64,000 nucleotides of DNA from Deltaproteobacteria bacterium (lineage in GTDB: Bacteria; Bdellovibrionota_B; Oligoflexia; Oligoflexales; Bog-1112), in contig JACKAG010000010.1 in the NCBI GenBank assembly GCA_020635195.1, forward strand, positions 1 to 64,000. The letters run 5' to 3'. The notes under the pieces were generated by a model. That model did no database searches. It had not been told where the DNA came from and worked only from the letters and a program-made list of their open reading frames with translations. A program made the translations under genes and the position numbers. Positions 1 to 8,661 of this stretch are shown in pieces. Position 1 is the stretch's first letter. Every line of letters starts with the position of its first letter.

Positions 1-791
1 TTGATGGGCATTGGAAAAGTGGTCTGAATCATATTGCGATTTTTCTGAATTTTCAACAGAATAAAAATTCATATGTTCAGAAGATTGTTTTAGCAACAGG
101 TGATAAAAAAACACTTGGAATTCGATATCTGACACCAGAAGATAAGACAAAGGAAGGTTATCCATCCTTTGTCTTATTTGATCAGGTCGATTTAAGATAT
201 AGCCAAAAATATTTTATTATTATTCAGGTTTTAGAAAAAAGCACATATAAAATATACCGTCATACGATTGACAAAGAAAAGATAAAACCTGAGCTTTTTA
301 AAAGATCCTTTCTTCCGGCTAAAATAGCAGATGACTTTGATCAGAGCCATCATGGCATGATTTTTAGCAGTTATTATTTTAATGAGTTTATGATTAAGCA
401 GACATACTGTGAAAAAATTGGCCTGAAAGATCTTTCAGGAGGATGTTATCTTGCAAATTTTCCCCATATAAAAATCCGTGCAATTGATCCGAATGGAGAT
501 TTCTTAATTGATGTTTCTTTTATAAAATCAGATATTAATGAGAATCATTATGTCCGCTATGTGTTTATAACAGATCCCGTAGGTCGACTAATCAGTGTTA
601 CACAAAGGACATTCGATAATGATGAAAAAAAAACAACGGTATCGTTAAAGCCATTAACTGAAAATGAATGGAAAAATGAATGGGGTATTAATATAGAAAA
701 CACAGGAAGTATCGTTGCATGTCCTTATATTATGGTGTTTTCTGAAGACATTCAGAATGGGCTTTTTCAGTCGATTATCTGGCTTCATTGA
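1..791 (+). CDS. 3' part of an unrecognised gene, cut by the window edge
   Basis: The frame beginning at base 3 is open from the window edge to a TGA at 789-791, giving about 262 residues, so the start codon lies outside the window. An internal ATG at 357 is not needed because the frame is open through it and the upstream part has the same composition. The visible protein is rich in aromatic and beta-branched residues in alternating patterns, which suggests beta-sandwich structure, and has no transmembrane segment. I recognise no catalytic motif. The stop is followed by about 155 non-coding bases before the PhoD-like gene, so the two need not be co-transcribed. Confidence 0.7.
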   Translation, partial: DGHWKSGLNHIAIFLNFQQNKNSYVQKIVLATGDKKTLGIRYLTPEDKTKEGYPSFVLFDQVDLRYSQKYFIIIQVLEKSTYKIYRHTIDKEKIKPELFKRSFLPAKIADDFDQSHHGMIFSSYYFNEFMIKQTYCEKIGLKDLSGGCYLANFPHIKIRAIDPNGDFLIDVSFIKSDINENHYVRYVFITDPVGRLISVTQRTFDNDEKKTTVSLKPLTENEWKNEWGINIENTGSIVACPYIMVFSEDIQNGLFQSIIWLH

Positions 792-947
792 TTTTCACGT
801 CTGAAACAATCAATATCGAGAACTGCTGATCATATACAGACTCTGAGAACGTCCATCAGATATGAATTTTCATAAGTTGACAGTTTTTCTCTTTAATGAG
901 ACATAAAAATGTGGTGTGTATGATAAATAATGATGAAGTGGTGACAT

Positions 948-2801
948 ATGCGATATATAAAAATAATTCTTTTTATAAAATTGATGTGTTCTCCCGGATG
1001 GTTTGCAGAGGCCAGAGAGAGCCAATTGAATCCTTATAAAAACATCTCATCCCGTGACATATTTCCTTTGTCAGTAGCTTCGGGAGATCCGACTCAGCAT
1101 GGCTTTGTTCTGATGACTCACTTGTCAATAAGGCATTTGTGTAAAGAAAATAAAATTCGTCTTGAAATATCTGATTCTGAATTTTTTTCAGAACCTTCTG
1201 TCCTCATAAAAAAAGATATTTTGATTTCAATTCCATCTAATCTGCAAAGAATCAATGATTATCTGATTGAAGCTACATCAAGGGAAGAATATGAAAGAAT
1301 GACAAAAATTAATGAAACATTTAATCCGGATGAAGCTCAGGAAGTGGTTATAAAAGAGGTCATTTATGAACCTGAAATAATTACTGGTAGCAGATACTAT
1401 TATTACAGATTTTCTTATTGTGGAATGGAAAGTGATATTGGTCGAGCCAAAGCGCTTCCCTCGGGAAGTCCTGATAGTCTCAAAATTGCAGTGATTACAT
1501 GTCAGGATTATACATCAGGAAAATATAACGTTTTTTATCATCTTGCAAAAGAAGAAGGGATAGATCTTGTTTTTCATTCTGGTGATGTAATCTACGAATA
1601 TAATCGTTATCCGGGACTTCCCTCTGCTTCTTACTCAAAAGAAATAAATTTCCCTGATGGGGTTTTATCTTTGGCACCCGAAGCAGATGTAAGAAAAGCA
1701 AACACACTTGCTGATTTTCGATATATTTATAGAAAAGAAAAGAGTAATCCTGATTTTCAGGAGGCCTTGAGAAAACACACATGGGTGTTTATCAGAGATG
1801 ATCATGATAGCGGAGCAGACAATATTTTCTGGGATGATAAAAGCGAAGCGCCAGGATTTCCGGATCATGATGTAAGACGTAACTGGCCAGCCAGGGCACG
1901 CAACCGTGTCATGAAAAATGCATTACAGGCATGGACAGAATTTATTCCGATGGATGTTACATTTCATCCGGAAACAGATTCCCCACAGGAGGTGCTGAGC
2001 ACATATTTTAAATCATATAATTTTGGAGATCTTGCAGAGCTATTTTTACTTGAAGGCCGTATCTTCAGAACTCCTGAAAATCCGGAAGAGGGACTTCCTG
2101 GAAGCATGTTAGGGAAAGACCAGAAACGATGGTTGATAGATGGCGTGAGACATTCCAGAGCAAATTGGCAGCTTATAGGGAATCAGACTTTAATGGCCCC
2201 CCTCAGGTTAAAGGGAGGGACAGGAAAAATACTTCGCCAGTTTGTGGATATCGATGAAAATGGTGCGATTAATCGAGATGCATGGGATGGTTTTTCTGAT
2301 GAAAGAAGACAAATTCTGGAAGCTTTCTCTGAAAAATCTAATATAGCTGTATTTACAGGTGATATGCATACAAGCTTAGTCAGCTATCTGAAAAAAAATT
2401 TTGAAAAAGGTGCAGATCGCAAAAATAATAAATTTTCTGATATTATAGGTGCAGAATTTATGACACCATCTTTGACGTCCCCGAATTTTTCAGACAGTAT
2501 CAGATTTGCTGCTGGTATTTCAGGATTTACGGTGTTGACAAGAGAAATATTTGAATGTGACAATCCACATATTAAGCATTTTCATGGTGGAATTTATGGT
2601 TATGCTACGGCTGTTATACGGAAAGAAAGACTTGATTGGTTTGTCTATAAAATCAATAAAATAAAAGAAAAAACTAAGACTAAAAAAACTTTAAGAAAAT
2701 ATCTTTGGTATCGTCCTTCTACAAGAAAAATTGGCAAGATGGATAAATTTCAGTTATTAGGAAGAGATGAGAGTTCGTTATTGTCAAAATGGAACAGCTA
2801 A
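948..2801 (+). CDS. PhoD-like alkaline phosphatase/phosphodiesterase, secreted
   Basis: A 617-residue protein beginning with a signal peptide (MRYIKIILFIKLMCSPG, cleavage likely near FAEA). The PhoD family pattern is visible throughout: FPLSVASGDPT opens the N-terminal domain, ITCQDY and LVFHSGDVIYEY carry metal ligands, WVFIRDDHDSGADN is the family's DDH block, and FTGDMHTS is the C-terminal GDxH block. PhoD enzymes are exported metallophosphoesterases (calcium plus iron in the characterised ones) releasing phosphate from monoesters or diesters. The length is slightly above the usual 500-580. There is only a weak ribosome-binding site before the ATG. The lysine/arginine-rich tail of about 40 residues looks like an extension. 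Substrate cannot be told from sequence. Confidence 0.85.
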   Translation: MRYIKIILFIKLMCSPGWFAEARESQLNPYKNISSRDIFPLSVASGDPTQHGFVLMTHLSIRHLCKENKIRLEISDSEFFSEPSVLIKKDILISIPSNLQRINDYLIEATSREEYERMTKINETFNPDEAQEVVIKEVIYEPEIITGSRYYYYRFSYCGMESDIGRAKALPSGSPDSLKIAVITCQDYTSGKYNVFYHLAKEEGIDLVFHSGDVIYEYNRYPGLPSASYSKEINFPDGVLSLAPEADVRKANTLADFRYIYRKEKSNPDFQEALRKHTWVFIRDDHDSGADNIFWDDKSEAPGFPDHDVRRNWPARARNRVMKNALQAWTEFIPMDVTFHPETDSPQEVLSTYFKSYNFGDLAELFLLEGRIFRTPENPEEGLPGSMLGKDQKRWLIDGVRHSRANWQLIGNQTLMAPLRLKGGTGKILRQFVDIDENGAINRDAWDGFSDERRQILEAFSEKSNIAVFTGDMHTSLVSYLKKNFEKGADRKNNKFSDIIGAEFMTPSLTSPNFSDSIRFAAGISGFTVLTREIFECDNPHIKHFHGGIYGYATAVIRKERLDWFVYKINKIKEKTKTKKTLRKYLWYRPSTRKIGKMDKFQLLGRDESSLLSKWNS

Positions 2802-3057
2802 ATACCTTTTATATATAAAACTTTAATTTTGATTCGTGATGATAAGAAATTTTCAATGATGTCATGATCCGGGTTATTTTATCTGTATCTTGTTATTTTT
2901 CAGAATGACTGACTGATGACCTTGTCGGATTATCCAGCTTACAAAGATATATAATAAGTCCAGGGCTTGTTTCCATGCTTAGTCTGGACAGGCGCTCATT
3001 AAACCTTAAAATGGAAAAAAATTAATTTTAATTTATAGGCTTCTGGAGTTTGCCCTT

Positions 3058-4059
3058 ATGCTTAGAGCTCTGTTGTATCTCATCTGTTTTATGATGTCTT
3101 TTGAGAGGTCTTTTTGCGAAGACTCACTAAAAAAAAACGATGAGTTAAGTCTCGTTGGCTTATCGAATAGAGAATTCAGACTAAAATCTGCACAGGAGGA
3201 TCTTCTGGGTGCTGATTTACCAGCACAGGCACAGTTTCTTTCTGACGGACGTATTTTATGGATTGCTGGTCAGCGCTATATCTGGAAGTGGTCCTTGCAT
3301 GAAGGAAGTCTTCAGAGATTAGAAATCTCTGATAAAATAGGAGATATTGTCGATTATATAGCTTTTTTTCATGGGTTTTTGTATCTGGCATCCGGACGTA
3401 AATTATGGCAAATTAGCTTTTCCCCGCATAAAATTTTTTCTTTTGAGATTGATCCTGCGATTCTCGGTCATGGTAAAACAAATCGTATTATGACAACGGA
3501 TCAAAAAATAATCTGGATATTGCCTTATAGTGTTCTTCTGATAGATCCTTTGCAACGAAGCCTTGCTGTTCTGTTTCACTCTCATAACTGGGAAGCGGGT
3601 GACCAGTTAGATTTTTCACCATCTTCAGGGAAGGTACTGATCTGGAGAGGGCATCATCTGATGTACAGTTCATCAATCGGTAGCAGTGATCCGTATTTAA
3701 AGGAAGTCCTGAATCTTGAAAAGATTTCACCACTGATGCTGACAGCATCGGAGAAATACTTTTTTGCTTATACTCCATTTTCTGTATTAGTGTTTGATGA
3801 AAAAGCCTCTTTGATCAGGAGCCTCCCTGTGGAAGGAGGCTCTCGCCTTTTGCAGGCATTTGTTTCAAAAGCACAGCATAGTTATCTTTTTGATGATGGT
3901 TATGTTGAGATCTATAAGATCGACAAAAAAAGAAGTTTTTATACTAAAATTCCAATTGTTACAGAAATGTCTCTGGCCTCATTTAGTGGGGATGGATCTG
4001 TTATATCTATGATATCTCAGGGGCGGCCAAGGGCTTTTCAGCTTGAAGGGGTGTGGTAG
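3058..4059 (+). CDS. secreted protein of unknown function
   Basis: A 333-residue protein with a signal peptide (MLRALLYLICFMMSFERSFCED) and a GGAG ribosome-binding site 11 bases before the ATG. The mature part alternates short hydrophobic strands with aromatic residues (for example RILWIAGQRYIWKWSL and KIIWILPYSVLLID), a pattern like beta-propeller blades, though no repeat signature is clear enough to name a family. It ends about 130 bases before the lytic transglycosylase gene on the same strand and may belong to the same unit. Likely periplasmic; no enzymatic residues recognised. Confidence 0.7.
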   Translation: MLRALLYLICFMMSFERSFCEDSLKKNDELSLVGLSNREFRLKSAQEDLLGADLPAQAQFLSDGRILWIAGQRYIWKWSLHEGSLQRLEISDKIGDIVDYIAFFHGFLYLASGRKLWQISFSPHKIFSFEIDPAILGHGKTNRIMTTDQKIIWILPYSVLLIDPLQRSLAVLFHSHNWEAGDQLDFSPSSGKVLIWRGHHLMYSSSIGSSDPYLKEVLNLEKISPLMLTASEKYFFAYTPFSVLVFDEKASLIRSLPVEGGSRLLQAFVSKAQHSYLFDDGYVEIYKIDKKRSFYTKIPIVTEMSLASFSGDGSVISMISQGRPRAFQLEGVW

Positions 4060-4192
4060 TCTTGCAACTGTGTGCTTTGGATAAAATAGTTGATTCTGCT
4101 AAGCTGTTTCGGGGATGGTGTTGTTTTTATAGATGGAAAGATATGAATATCTGCAAGAACAGGATTTCTGAATATTGTCCAGGAGGTTACTG

Positions 4193-6574
4193 GTGAGAGC
4201 AGCCTGGTTGAATCTGTCTTTTCTCTTGCTTCTTTTGCTGCTGACAACCTGTGTACATGAGATGTCACAGATAAAAATTCTATCAGAAAAAGTCAGAAAA
4301 AATTATGAGAAACAAAGTGTTAATCGTCAGATCCGGAATCTGGAGTTGCTTCGCTCAGAATATCCGGATTTGCGGTTATTAACAGAAGATGTCTATCTGA
4401 TGTTGAGAGCGATCAGGGCTGAAAATTCGGGGCAATTAGATGATGCAAGGCAGTTCTGGGAAGACGGCCTGTCTATGGAGTCAGATGATTTTGCGGAAGA
4501 CCTGTTTCGGGGCTGGCTGGCTTTGTTTTTAAGAGAGCAGCGTACTGTGTCTGATTATAAACGGCTGTCTCATTTGATTCTGGAAGAGACGACCCAGTTT
4601 GGTGGAAGCTATTTTCTGGCTAGCAAAGGTCTTCGGGATGAAAAAAAATTATCTGTGTGGTTGGGGGATCTTTTACAGGATACCGAAAAAGGTATTGCTA
4701 AAAAGTCAGATCAGTTGGTAGCTCTGGAGCGTCTCAGAGCTCCAGAGTCTGATGGAGTTCCGCCAGATGATGTGTTACTTCAGAATACTTCGGCCAGATA
4801 TTGTCGTTCCGAGCATCATGATGACATGATGTGGATTAAATGGCGGAAAAGTCTTGGAAAATTAGGGCAGGCTTACTGGGATGCTCTGATTCTGAATTGC
4901 TCACAGCAGCCAGAGGCTGCTATGCATTCTCTTGAAGTAACGCTGGGTCAACATCAAAAGGCTCCAGATGAAAGAGATAACTATCTGATTATCGCCATGC
5001 ATGAGCTGCTTGTTCTTTTATTCAGGCGGAATGATGCCAGGGACAAAGCGGCTTCATGGTATCGGTCGCTCATGGATTCCTGGGAGTTGGCAGCTGTTAC
5101 GCCAGAGTCTATGGGTTTAGACTTACAATCTTTCTTTTTCAGGAGGATTGATGACACTTTATGGGCAGCAAGATACAGATCCTTGATTGGAGATTACGAT
5201 TATGGGCAACGTTATGTTCAGCAGGCGAGGCGATTGATTGATGAGGCAAGAAGTAAATTACCGGAATTGTCTCAGGATGTTTCAGAGCAGTTGATCGAAT
5301 ATCATGCCGAATCATTACACGTTCTTAGTTTCCGGATTGCAATGGAGCAGAAAGAATTTCGCCGTGCCTCTGAAATTGCCAGAGATGGACTGGAAATTCC
5401 ACATCTAAAAGAAGAATGGAGAGATCGGTTTTTGTGGTTTCAGGGCTTTTATAGCCTTCTGGATGGAGATCTGAATCAGGCCTGGGATTTGTGGTGGCGT
5501 CTGAAAGAACAAACTCAGGAAGACAGCCAGCGCTATAAAAGCCTGTTCTGGCTATCCTGGTTGGCTCATAAAAAAGGCCTGACAGGACAAAGTCGCGAGC
5601 TGATTGATGAGCTGGGAAGAGAAGCTCCACTGGACTACTATTATCTTGTTGCACCATCTTTGGCTGGAATGCCAGATGCAGAGCACTGGAAGAGCAGGTT
5701 TCAAAGATCTCATACAGAGTCTCCGTATCGAAATGATCCTTATCGGGATAAAATATCTGTCCTTCAGAATCGTCCGGATCTTATGCCCTTAGCAACAAAA
5801 ACAGAGGGGCTTTTGCTGGCTGATTTGCCAAATATGGCTTTTCCTGTTTGCAATCGATTGGCGAATACATTGGCCAAAACTGTTTCTTTATCAAGTGATC
5901 CTGAAGTATATCTTTACCTTAGCCGACTATTGTATAGTTCAGGCAATTATAGCAGGGCTATTTATCTGAGCAAAAAATTAAGCTCGAGTCATGAAGATTT
6001 TTGGAAGCAACATCCGGATCAGCTTTATATTTTATTTCCAAAAGCCTATGATAAATCTTTTTTAAAATACTCGAAGCAGCATGCGGTCAGTGCCTCTTTA
6101 CTGTACGCGATTACTCATCAGGAAAGTAATTTTCGTTCTGATGCGAGAAGTTATGCCAATGCAATTGGTTTAATGCAGCTGATCCCTGTTACAGCGAGCA
6201 GGGTGGCGACATGGGGGAGGCAGGCTTTTCCAGAACAACACGTTGAAGAGCGCCTTTTGGAGGCAGAGACTAACATAAATCTTGGAAGTTTATATCTGAA
6301 GTTTTTGGCGGAGCGTTACAAGAGCAATTTGCCTGCTATTATTGCATCTTATAATGCTGGTGAGTACGCTGTTGATATATGGATGAGAAGAAGGTTTCAT
6401 CCGGATCCTCTCTTGTGGATTGAAATGATCCCTTTTGGTGAAACAAAATCTTATGTGCAGAAGGTGCTGCGAAATAAACTTGTTTATGATTATCTTGACA
6501 CGGTGCAGGGAGGTATTGCATTCCGACCTGCCTCTCTCACTGGACGCCAGGCGTCAGCAGGAAATTCTATGTAA
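4193..6574 (+). CDS. slt: soluble lytic murein transglycosylase (Slt family)
   Basis: This protein cleaves the MurNAc-GlcNAc bond of peptidoglycan to give anhydro ends. The C-terminal transglycosylase domain is clear: SLLYAITHQESNF with catalytic Glu near residue 644, then NAIGLMQLIPVTA and IIASYNAGEYAV. The preceding 550 or so residues are helical and TPR-like, as in the doughnut-shaped Slt70 superhelix; total length (793) exceeds E. coli Slt70 by about 150. I place the start at GTG 4193 because AGGAGG lies six bases upstream; a TTG at 4175 would put that site inside the gene. The chosen start gives a hydrophobic leader ending LLTTC, so it may be a lipoprotein or signal-peptide protein in the periplasm. 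Confidence 0.9.
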   Translation: MRAAWLNLSFLLLLLLLTTCVHEMSQIKILSEKVRKNYEKQSVNRQIRNLELLRSEYPDLRLLTEDVYLMLRAIRAENSGQLDDARQFWEDGLSMESDDFAEDLFRGWLALFLREQRTVSDYKRLSHLILEETTQFGGSYFLASKGLRDEKKLSVWLGDLLQDTEKGIAKKSDQLVALERLRAPESDGVPPDDVLLQNTSARYCRSEHHDDMMWIKWRKSLGKLGQAYWDALILNCSQQPEAAMHSLEVTLGQHQKAPDERDNYLIIAMHELLVLLFRRNDARDKAASWYRSLMDSWELAAVTPESMGLDLQSFFFRRIDDTLWAARYRSLIGDYDYGQRYVQQARRLIDEARSKLPELSQDVSEQLIEYHAESLHVLSFRIAMEQKEFRRASEIARDGLEIPHLKEEWRDRFLWFQGFYSLLDGDLNQAWDLWWRLKEQTQEDSQRYKSLFWLSWLAHKKGLTGQSRELIDELGREAPLDYYYLVAPSLAGMPDAEHWKSRFQRSHTESPYRNDPYRDKISVLQNRPDLMPLATKTEGLLLADLPNMAFPVCNRLANTLAKTVSLSSDPEVYLYLSRLLYSSGNYSRAIYLSKKLSSSHEDFWKQHPDQLYILFPKAYDKSFLKYSKQHAVSASLLYAITHQESNFRSDARSYANAIGLMQLIPVTASRVATWGRQAFPEQHVEERLLEAETNINLGSLYLKFLAERYKSNLPAIIASYNAGEYAVDIWMRRRFHPDPLLWIEMIPFGETKSYVQKVLRNKLVYDYLDTVQGGIAFRPASLTGRQASAGNSM

Positions 6575-6715
6575 AAGATTCACCGATCATTCTGGTGGGA
6601 GAACTGTGACAATCCGGAAAAATTCGAGGACATCTGATGAACTTCAGGCTATGGTATTTGTTGGCAGCTGGCCTGCGCAGAGATGATTACGGTGCAGAAC
6701 AGGAAGGAGGTGATC

Positions 6716-6865
6716 ATGGATGTTAGAAAAAACAATGGTCGGGATATGGCAAGGGAAGGTTTGGGTTGGATGAAAATTTCCCTGATTATATTGATGTTTC
6801 CGGCATTATTTTTTCTCTGTGTATTCTTTCCTATCTGGGTAGGGTGGGCAACTCGCTTCCCCTGA
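6716..6865 (+). CDS. small single-pass membrane protein, 49 aa
   Basis: The ATG at 6716 is preceded by a near-perfect AGGAAGGAGGTG ribosome-binding site at 6701-6712. The product has a charged N-terminus (MDVRKNNGRDMAREG) and one transmembrane segment (ISLIILMFPALFFLCVFFPIWVGW). It lies 138 bases before the heme O synthase gene on the same strand. The strong translation signal, hydrophobic profile and position argue for a real gene, perhaps an accessory of terminal-oxidase assembly, but I recognise no family. Confidence 0.55.
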   Translation: MDVRKNNGRDMAREGLGWMKISLIILMFPALFFLCVFFPIWVGWATRFP

Positions 6866-6962
6866 ACGGTGAGAGTTATCTTTGTTCTGCAAGCCTGACA
6901 TGGAAAGCATAGCAGTGGATGCCTGTGAACAGGTTTTTCCGTGAGGAGCTTTTCCGGGAAAT

Positions 6963-6976
6963 AGCTCTATAGAGCT
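6963..6976. promoter_or_regulatory. 14-bp perfect palindrome upstream of ctaB
   Basis: AGCTCTATAGAGCT reads the same on both strands and lies 27 bases before the heme O synthase start. The preceding bases from about 6945 (AGGAGCTTTTCC ... GGGAAATAGCTCT) can also pair, so the leader of ctaB may fold into alternative hairpins. Whether this is an operator, an RNA element or chance is not known. Confidence 0.3.
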
Positions 6977-7003
6977 GTTTATGAAGTAGGTAAGGTAAAG
7001 TTT

Positions 7004-7933
7004 ATGAATGCTGATGTTGTAAGTAAACCTTCGGGAGAATCAGGCAACTTTTCATACAAATCAGGGATCATATCTGATTTGTTCGCCCTGACGAAACCAA
7101 CGATTACATTGTTAGTTGCTGTGACCGTCATTCCCTCCCTGCTGCTGGCCACATGGCCGGCAAGTCCGGATTTTATGAAAAGTCTGGCCGCAGTCCTTGG
7201 AGCCAGTCTGGTTTCGGCCTCTGCGGCTGTTTTTAATCAACTGGTAGAAAGTGATCTGGACATTCAGATGGACAGAACCAAAAGAAGGTCGCTCGCTTGT
7301 GGAAGGGTAAGCCCTGATATAGGTTGTTTTTTTGCTGTGTTGCTTGGCCTTGCTGGTTTGGGAACTCTTTGGCTCTGGGGGCACTGGCTGTCGGCTCTGA
7401 TAGGCCTTTTGGGTCATTTATTTTATGTTGTGGTATATACCCTTGGGCTGAAAAAGAGAACCGAGCAAAACATCGTTATAGGGGGAGCGGCTGGCGCTGT
7501 CGGTCCTTTGATTGGATGGGCTGCTGTGACGGGCGAGATTGCCTGGCCTGCATGGGTTTTATTTCTGATTATTTTTTTATGGACGCCTCCGCATTTCTGG
7601 GCTCTGGCATTGAAATATGAAAAAGACTATGCGAAGGCGGGGATTCCTATGTACCCGTGCATCCATGGGGATCATCAGACAAGAAAGATGATGTTTTTTT
7701 ACACATTATCTCTGATTCCCTGCGTTCTGGCGATTGCCTTTTATCCGGCGGTTGGCTTTCTTTATCTGATATTAGCAGGTGTTTTGACTGCCAAGTTTTG
7801 TCTGGATGCATGGCTTTTGTACCGTTCCGGGTGTAACACAAAAACGATGCCATTCTTTCATTTCTCCTGCTTTTATATTTTTGGAATTTTTGGAGCATTG
7901 GCTCTTGACAGTTTGTTTATGAATCGGCTCTGA
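7004..7933 (+). CDS. ctaB: protoheme IX farnesyltransferase (heme O synthase)
   Basis: A UbiA-superfamily membrane prenyltransferase that transfers farnesyl from farnesyl-PP to heme b, giving heme O for haem-copper oxidases. The first aspartate motif NQLVESDLDIQMDRTKRR, the YTLGLKKRTEQNIVIGG loop and WTPPHFWALALKYEKDY are all present and typical. The 309 residues with seven to nine hydrophobic segments match the family length. AAGGTAAAG precedes the ATG. Neighbours are two tiny membrane proteins rather than the usual ctaA or cytochrome oxidase subunits, so the oxidase operon is elsewhere. Its presence implies aerobic respiration with a heme O or heme A oxidase. The alternative symbol is cyoE. 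Confidence 0.95.
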   Translation: MNADVVSKPSGESGNFSYKSGIISDLFALTKPTITLLVAVTVIPSLLLATWPASPDFMKSLAAVLGASLVSASAAVFNQLVESDLDIQMDRTKRRSLACGRVSPDIGCFFAVLLGLAGLGTLWLWGHWLSALIGLLGHLFYVVVYTLGLKKRTEQNIVIGGAAGAVGPLIGWAAVTGEIAWPAWVLFLIIFLWTPPHFWALALKYEKDYAKAGIPMYPCIHGDHQTRKMMFFYTLSLIPCVLAIAFYPAVGFLYLILAGVLTAKFCLDAWLLYRSGCNTKTMPFFHFSCFYIFGIFGALALDSLFMNRL

Positions 7934-7962
7934 CCTTTCTTTTTTTGTTTTGTCAGAGAGTG

Positions 7963-8139
7963 ATGGTTTTTATAAATGGGGTCCAGGGGGAGCTTGTGAT
8001 AAAAGGTGATATCCCGGAAACAGAAGAAATAGCCGCCTCTGATCTGCCGGTGCGTCGGGGACGCTTTTACCTTTATATTTTATTTATATTATTATTTACC
8101 GGGTTTTTGTTGGTGGACTGGCTACAGAGCAGCGGATGA
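7963..8139 (+). CDS. small membrane protein, 58 aa, hypothetical
   Basis: Starts 29 bases after ctaB stops. ATG 7963 (GTG 7960 also possible) opens a polar N-terminal half, MVFINGVQGELVIKGDIPE, followed by one transmembrane segment, RFYLYILFILLFTGFLLVDWL. The ribosome-binding site is weak. The tight spacing to ctaB and the orderly soluble-then-membrane layout favour a real gene translated from the ctaB message. No family recognised. Confidence 0.4.
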   Translation: MVFINGVQGELVIKGDIPETEEIAASDLPVRRGRFYLYILFILLFTGFLLVDWLQSSG

Positions 8140-8176
8140 GTTTTTATGCTACGCGATATGCATAAAAAGGCTCAGG

Positions 8177-8194
8177 AGTTCCTGCGCAGGAACT
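8177..8194. repeat. 18-bp perfect palindrome between ctaB region and the NifU-type gene
   Basis: AGTTCCTGCGCAGGAACT is a perfect palindrome in the 222-base gap after the small membrane protein. It is followed by TTGG rather than a T-run, so it is a poor intrinsic terminator; it could be a protein-binding site or a cruciform. The rest of the gap (8195-8361) shows no gene; an AT-rich stretch precedes the next start. Confidence 0.4.
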
Positions 8195-8361
8195 TTGGTC
8201 CCTGTAAGCGGCAGGTGAAAGGTGAAAATTCGGGAGGGGCTTGATTTTTATTGATGTACTCCTGTAGTAAAGACGCAGGCGGGATGCTCTCCTCCTTGTC
8301 TGGCGGGTGGTATCAGGACGGCACTAAATATAAATAATATAAATATAGAGCAGGTTTAGCT

Positions 8362-8628
8362 ATGCACTCTGGTGAAGAACAGGATCAGAAAGAAACAGAA
8401 ACAGGCATGATAAGCAAAATCATGAAAGTGATTGAGGAAGATGTTAATCCCTATCTGGCTATGCACGCAGGTGGGTGCGAGTTGTTGGATGTTGATGACG
8501 GTGTGGTGACTCTCCGGATGTTCGGAGGTTGTTCTGGTTGTCCTTCAAGCCAGCTGACACTTTTCAATGGAATTATCCCGATTTTCAGGGAAAAAGTCCC
8601 TGAAGTCAAAGATGTTATTCTTGGCTGA
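8362..8628 (+). CDS. NifU C-terminal-domain (Nfu-type) Fe-S cluster scaffold
   Basis: An 88-residue protein made almost entirely of the Nfu domain: IEEDVNPYLAMHAGGCELLDV followed by RMFGGCSGCPSS, whose CxxC holds a [4Fe-4S] cluster between two subunits. Such proteins pass clusters to target enzymes. The N-terminal 15 residues are charged and variable. A sufS-type desulfurase (28.1-29.4 kb) and a CGFS glutaredoxin (41.2 kb) are in the same window but not adjacent. The gene stands alone between an unrelated membrane protein and a convergent helicase gene. Confidence 0.9.
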   Translation: MHSGEEQDQKETETGMISKIMKVIEEDVNPYLAMHAGGCELLDVDDGVVTLRMFGGCSGCPSSQLTLFNGIIPIFREKVPEVKDVILG

Positions 8629-8661
8629 ATTTTGTATGGGTTGAGAAGTTAAGGCGTAGAT

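Noticed and set aside
1..791. Possible desulfoferrodoxin-like (superoxide reductase-like) fold for the first gene
   Set aside because: A few lines recall it, but the His/Cys ligands of the family are not evident, so I leave it unassigned.
4724..4749. Nine-base hairpin inside slt (CTCTGGAGC/GCTCCAGAG)
   Set aside because: Arms of this length with a short loop are expected a few times by chance in 64 kb. The same applies to an eight-base hairpin at about 3820-3843.
6922..6938. Mini-hairpin CCTGTGAACAGG plus TTTTT as a terminator before ctaB
   Set aside because: Stem of four or five pairs is too weak to call.
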